Positions 7,551 to 7,788 of a DNA stretch of 7,788 nucleotides are shown here, one piece after another (position 1 is the first letter of the stretch; every line of letters starts with the position of its first letter). This DNA comes from an uncultured beta proteobacterium (lineage in GTDB: Bacteria; Pseudomonadota; Gammaproteobacteria; Burkholderiales; Burkholderiaceae_C). The stretch spans positions 1 to 7,788 of the forward strand of contig CAIYNH010000120.1 in the NCBI GenBank assembly GCA_903927495.1. The letters run 5' to 3'. The position numbers and the translations under genes are program-made. The notes below the pieces were generated by a model, which was given only the letters and a program-made list of their open reading frames with translations, made no database searches and had not been told where the DNA came from.

Positions 7551-7788
7551 TGATTTTTCATTGGTGATATAGGTTTCTTTAGGCTTCATATTCAGACTAT
7601 TTAAAAAATTGGCTAGCACTATTTAGAAGATCTAAAAGCTTTCCAGTTATTGCAAGCTCGTTCATTACAGCAACAGCATCCTTCTGCAAGCCCCGACTCT
7701 CTGCTATAACCAGCGACCCTTAACTCAAAAGCCGTTTAAGAATTTTGGAAGTAGATAATCATAAACAAAACGATTATTTTCGACTTAG
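7551..7788. other. Leader/upstream region of the secretion operon
   Basis: This stretch lies before the chosen TolC-like start. It has no RNA gene and no strong promoter. A lone TATGAT (7763-7758) resembles a -10 box but lacks a matching -35. On the minus strand the bases from 7719 to 7597 form a short open frame after a TAA (7722-7720), ending in TAG 7 bases before the ATG at 7589. Its last 22 codons from ATG 7665 read MNELAITGKLLDLLNSASQF plus FK. I do not recognise it, it has no good ribosome binding site, and it may be chance or a gene remnant. Confidence 0.5.

Noticed and set aside
7736..7788. Promoter of the secretion operon around TATGAT
   Set aside because: No acceptable -35 lies 15-19 bases upstream within the window, so the box alone does not support a promoter call.

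Overview
The window holds one coherent block on the minus strand: a type I secretion system followed by the giant surface adhesin it most likely exports. In transcription order (right to left) it contains a TolC-family outer-membrane channel (7550-6267), an LssB/LapB-type ABC permease/ATPase (6270-4132), an HlyD-family periplasmic adaptor (4135-2969), a 281-base repeat-rich intergenic region (2968-2688), and a BapA/LapA-like adhesin that starts at 2687 and runs off the left edge after 895 codons with no stop. The three transport genes overlap through GTGA and TTGA junctions, so they form one translationally coupled operon. No long plus-strand frame looks like a real gene.

The organism is probably a gammaproteobacterium of intermediate GC content. 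I infer this from the gene order, the LapB/LapC/LapE-like families and the BapA-type prefix domain. Nothing seen narrows it to a genus. The T1SS would carry the adhesin across both membranes in one step. Its C-terminal secretion signal, and any calcium-binding RTX repeats, lie beyond base 1. No LapD/LapG-type regulators are in the window.

The most striking region is the gap between hlyD and the adhesin. Reading toward the adhesin, it has a possible sigma70-type promoter overlapped by a perfect 10+10-base palindrome, a tandem 23-base repeat ending in a 10-bp perfect hairpin, a tandem 19-base palindromic repeat with a related core, and then 13 perfect copies of TACT ending only 13 bases before the adhesin ATG, which has no visible Shine-Dalgarno. 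This layout suggests length-variable (phase-variable) control of adhesin expression. The adhesin itself carries near-identical 89-90-residue Ig-like repeats that extend off the window.

The right edge (7551-7788) is mostly non-coding. It has no convincing promoter and one short unrecognised open frame.
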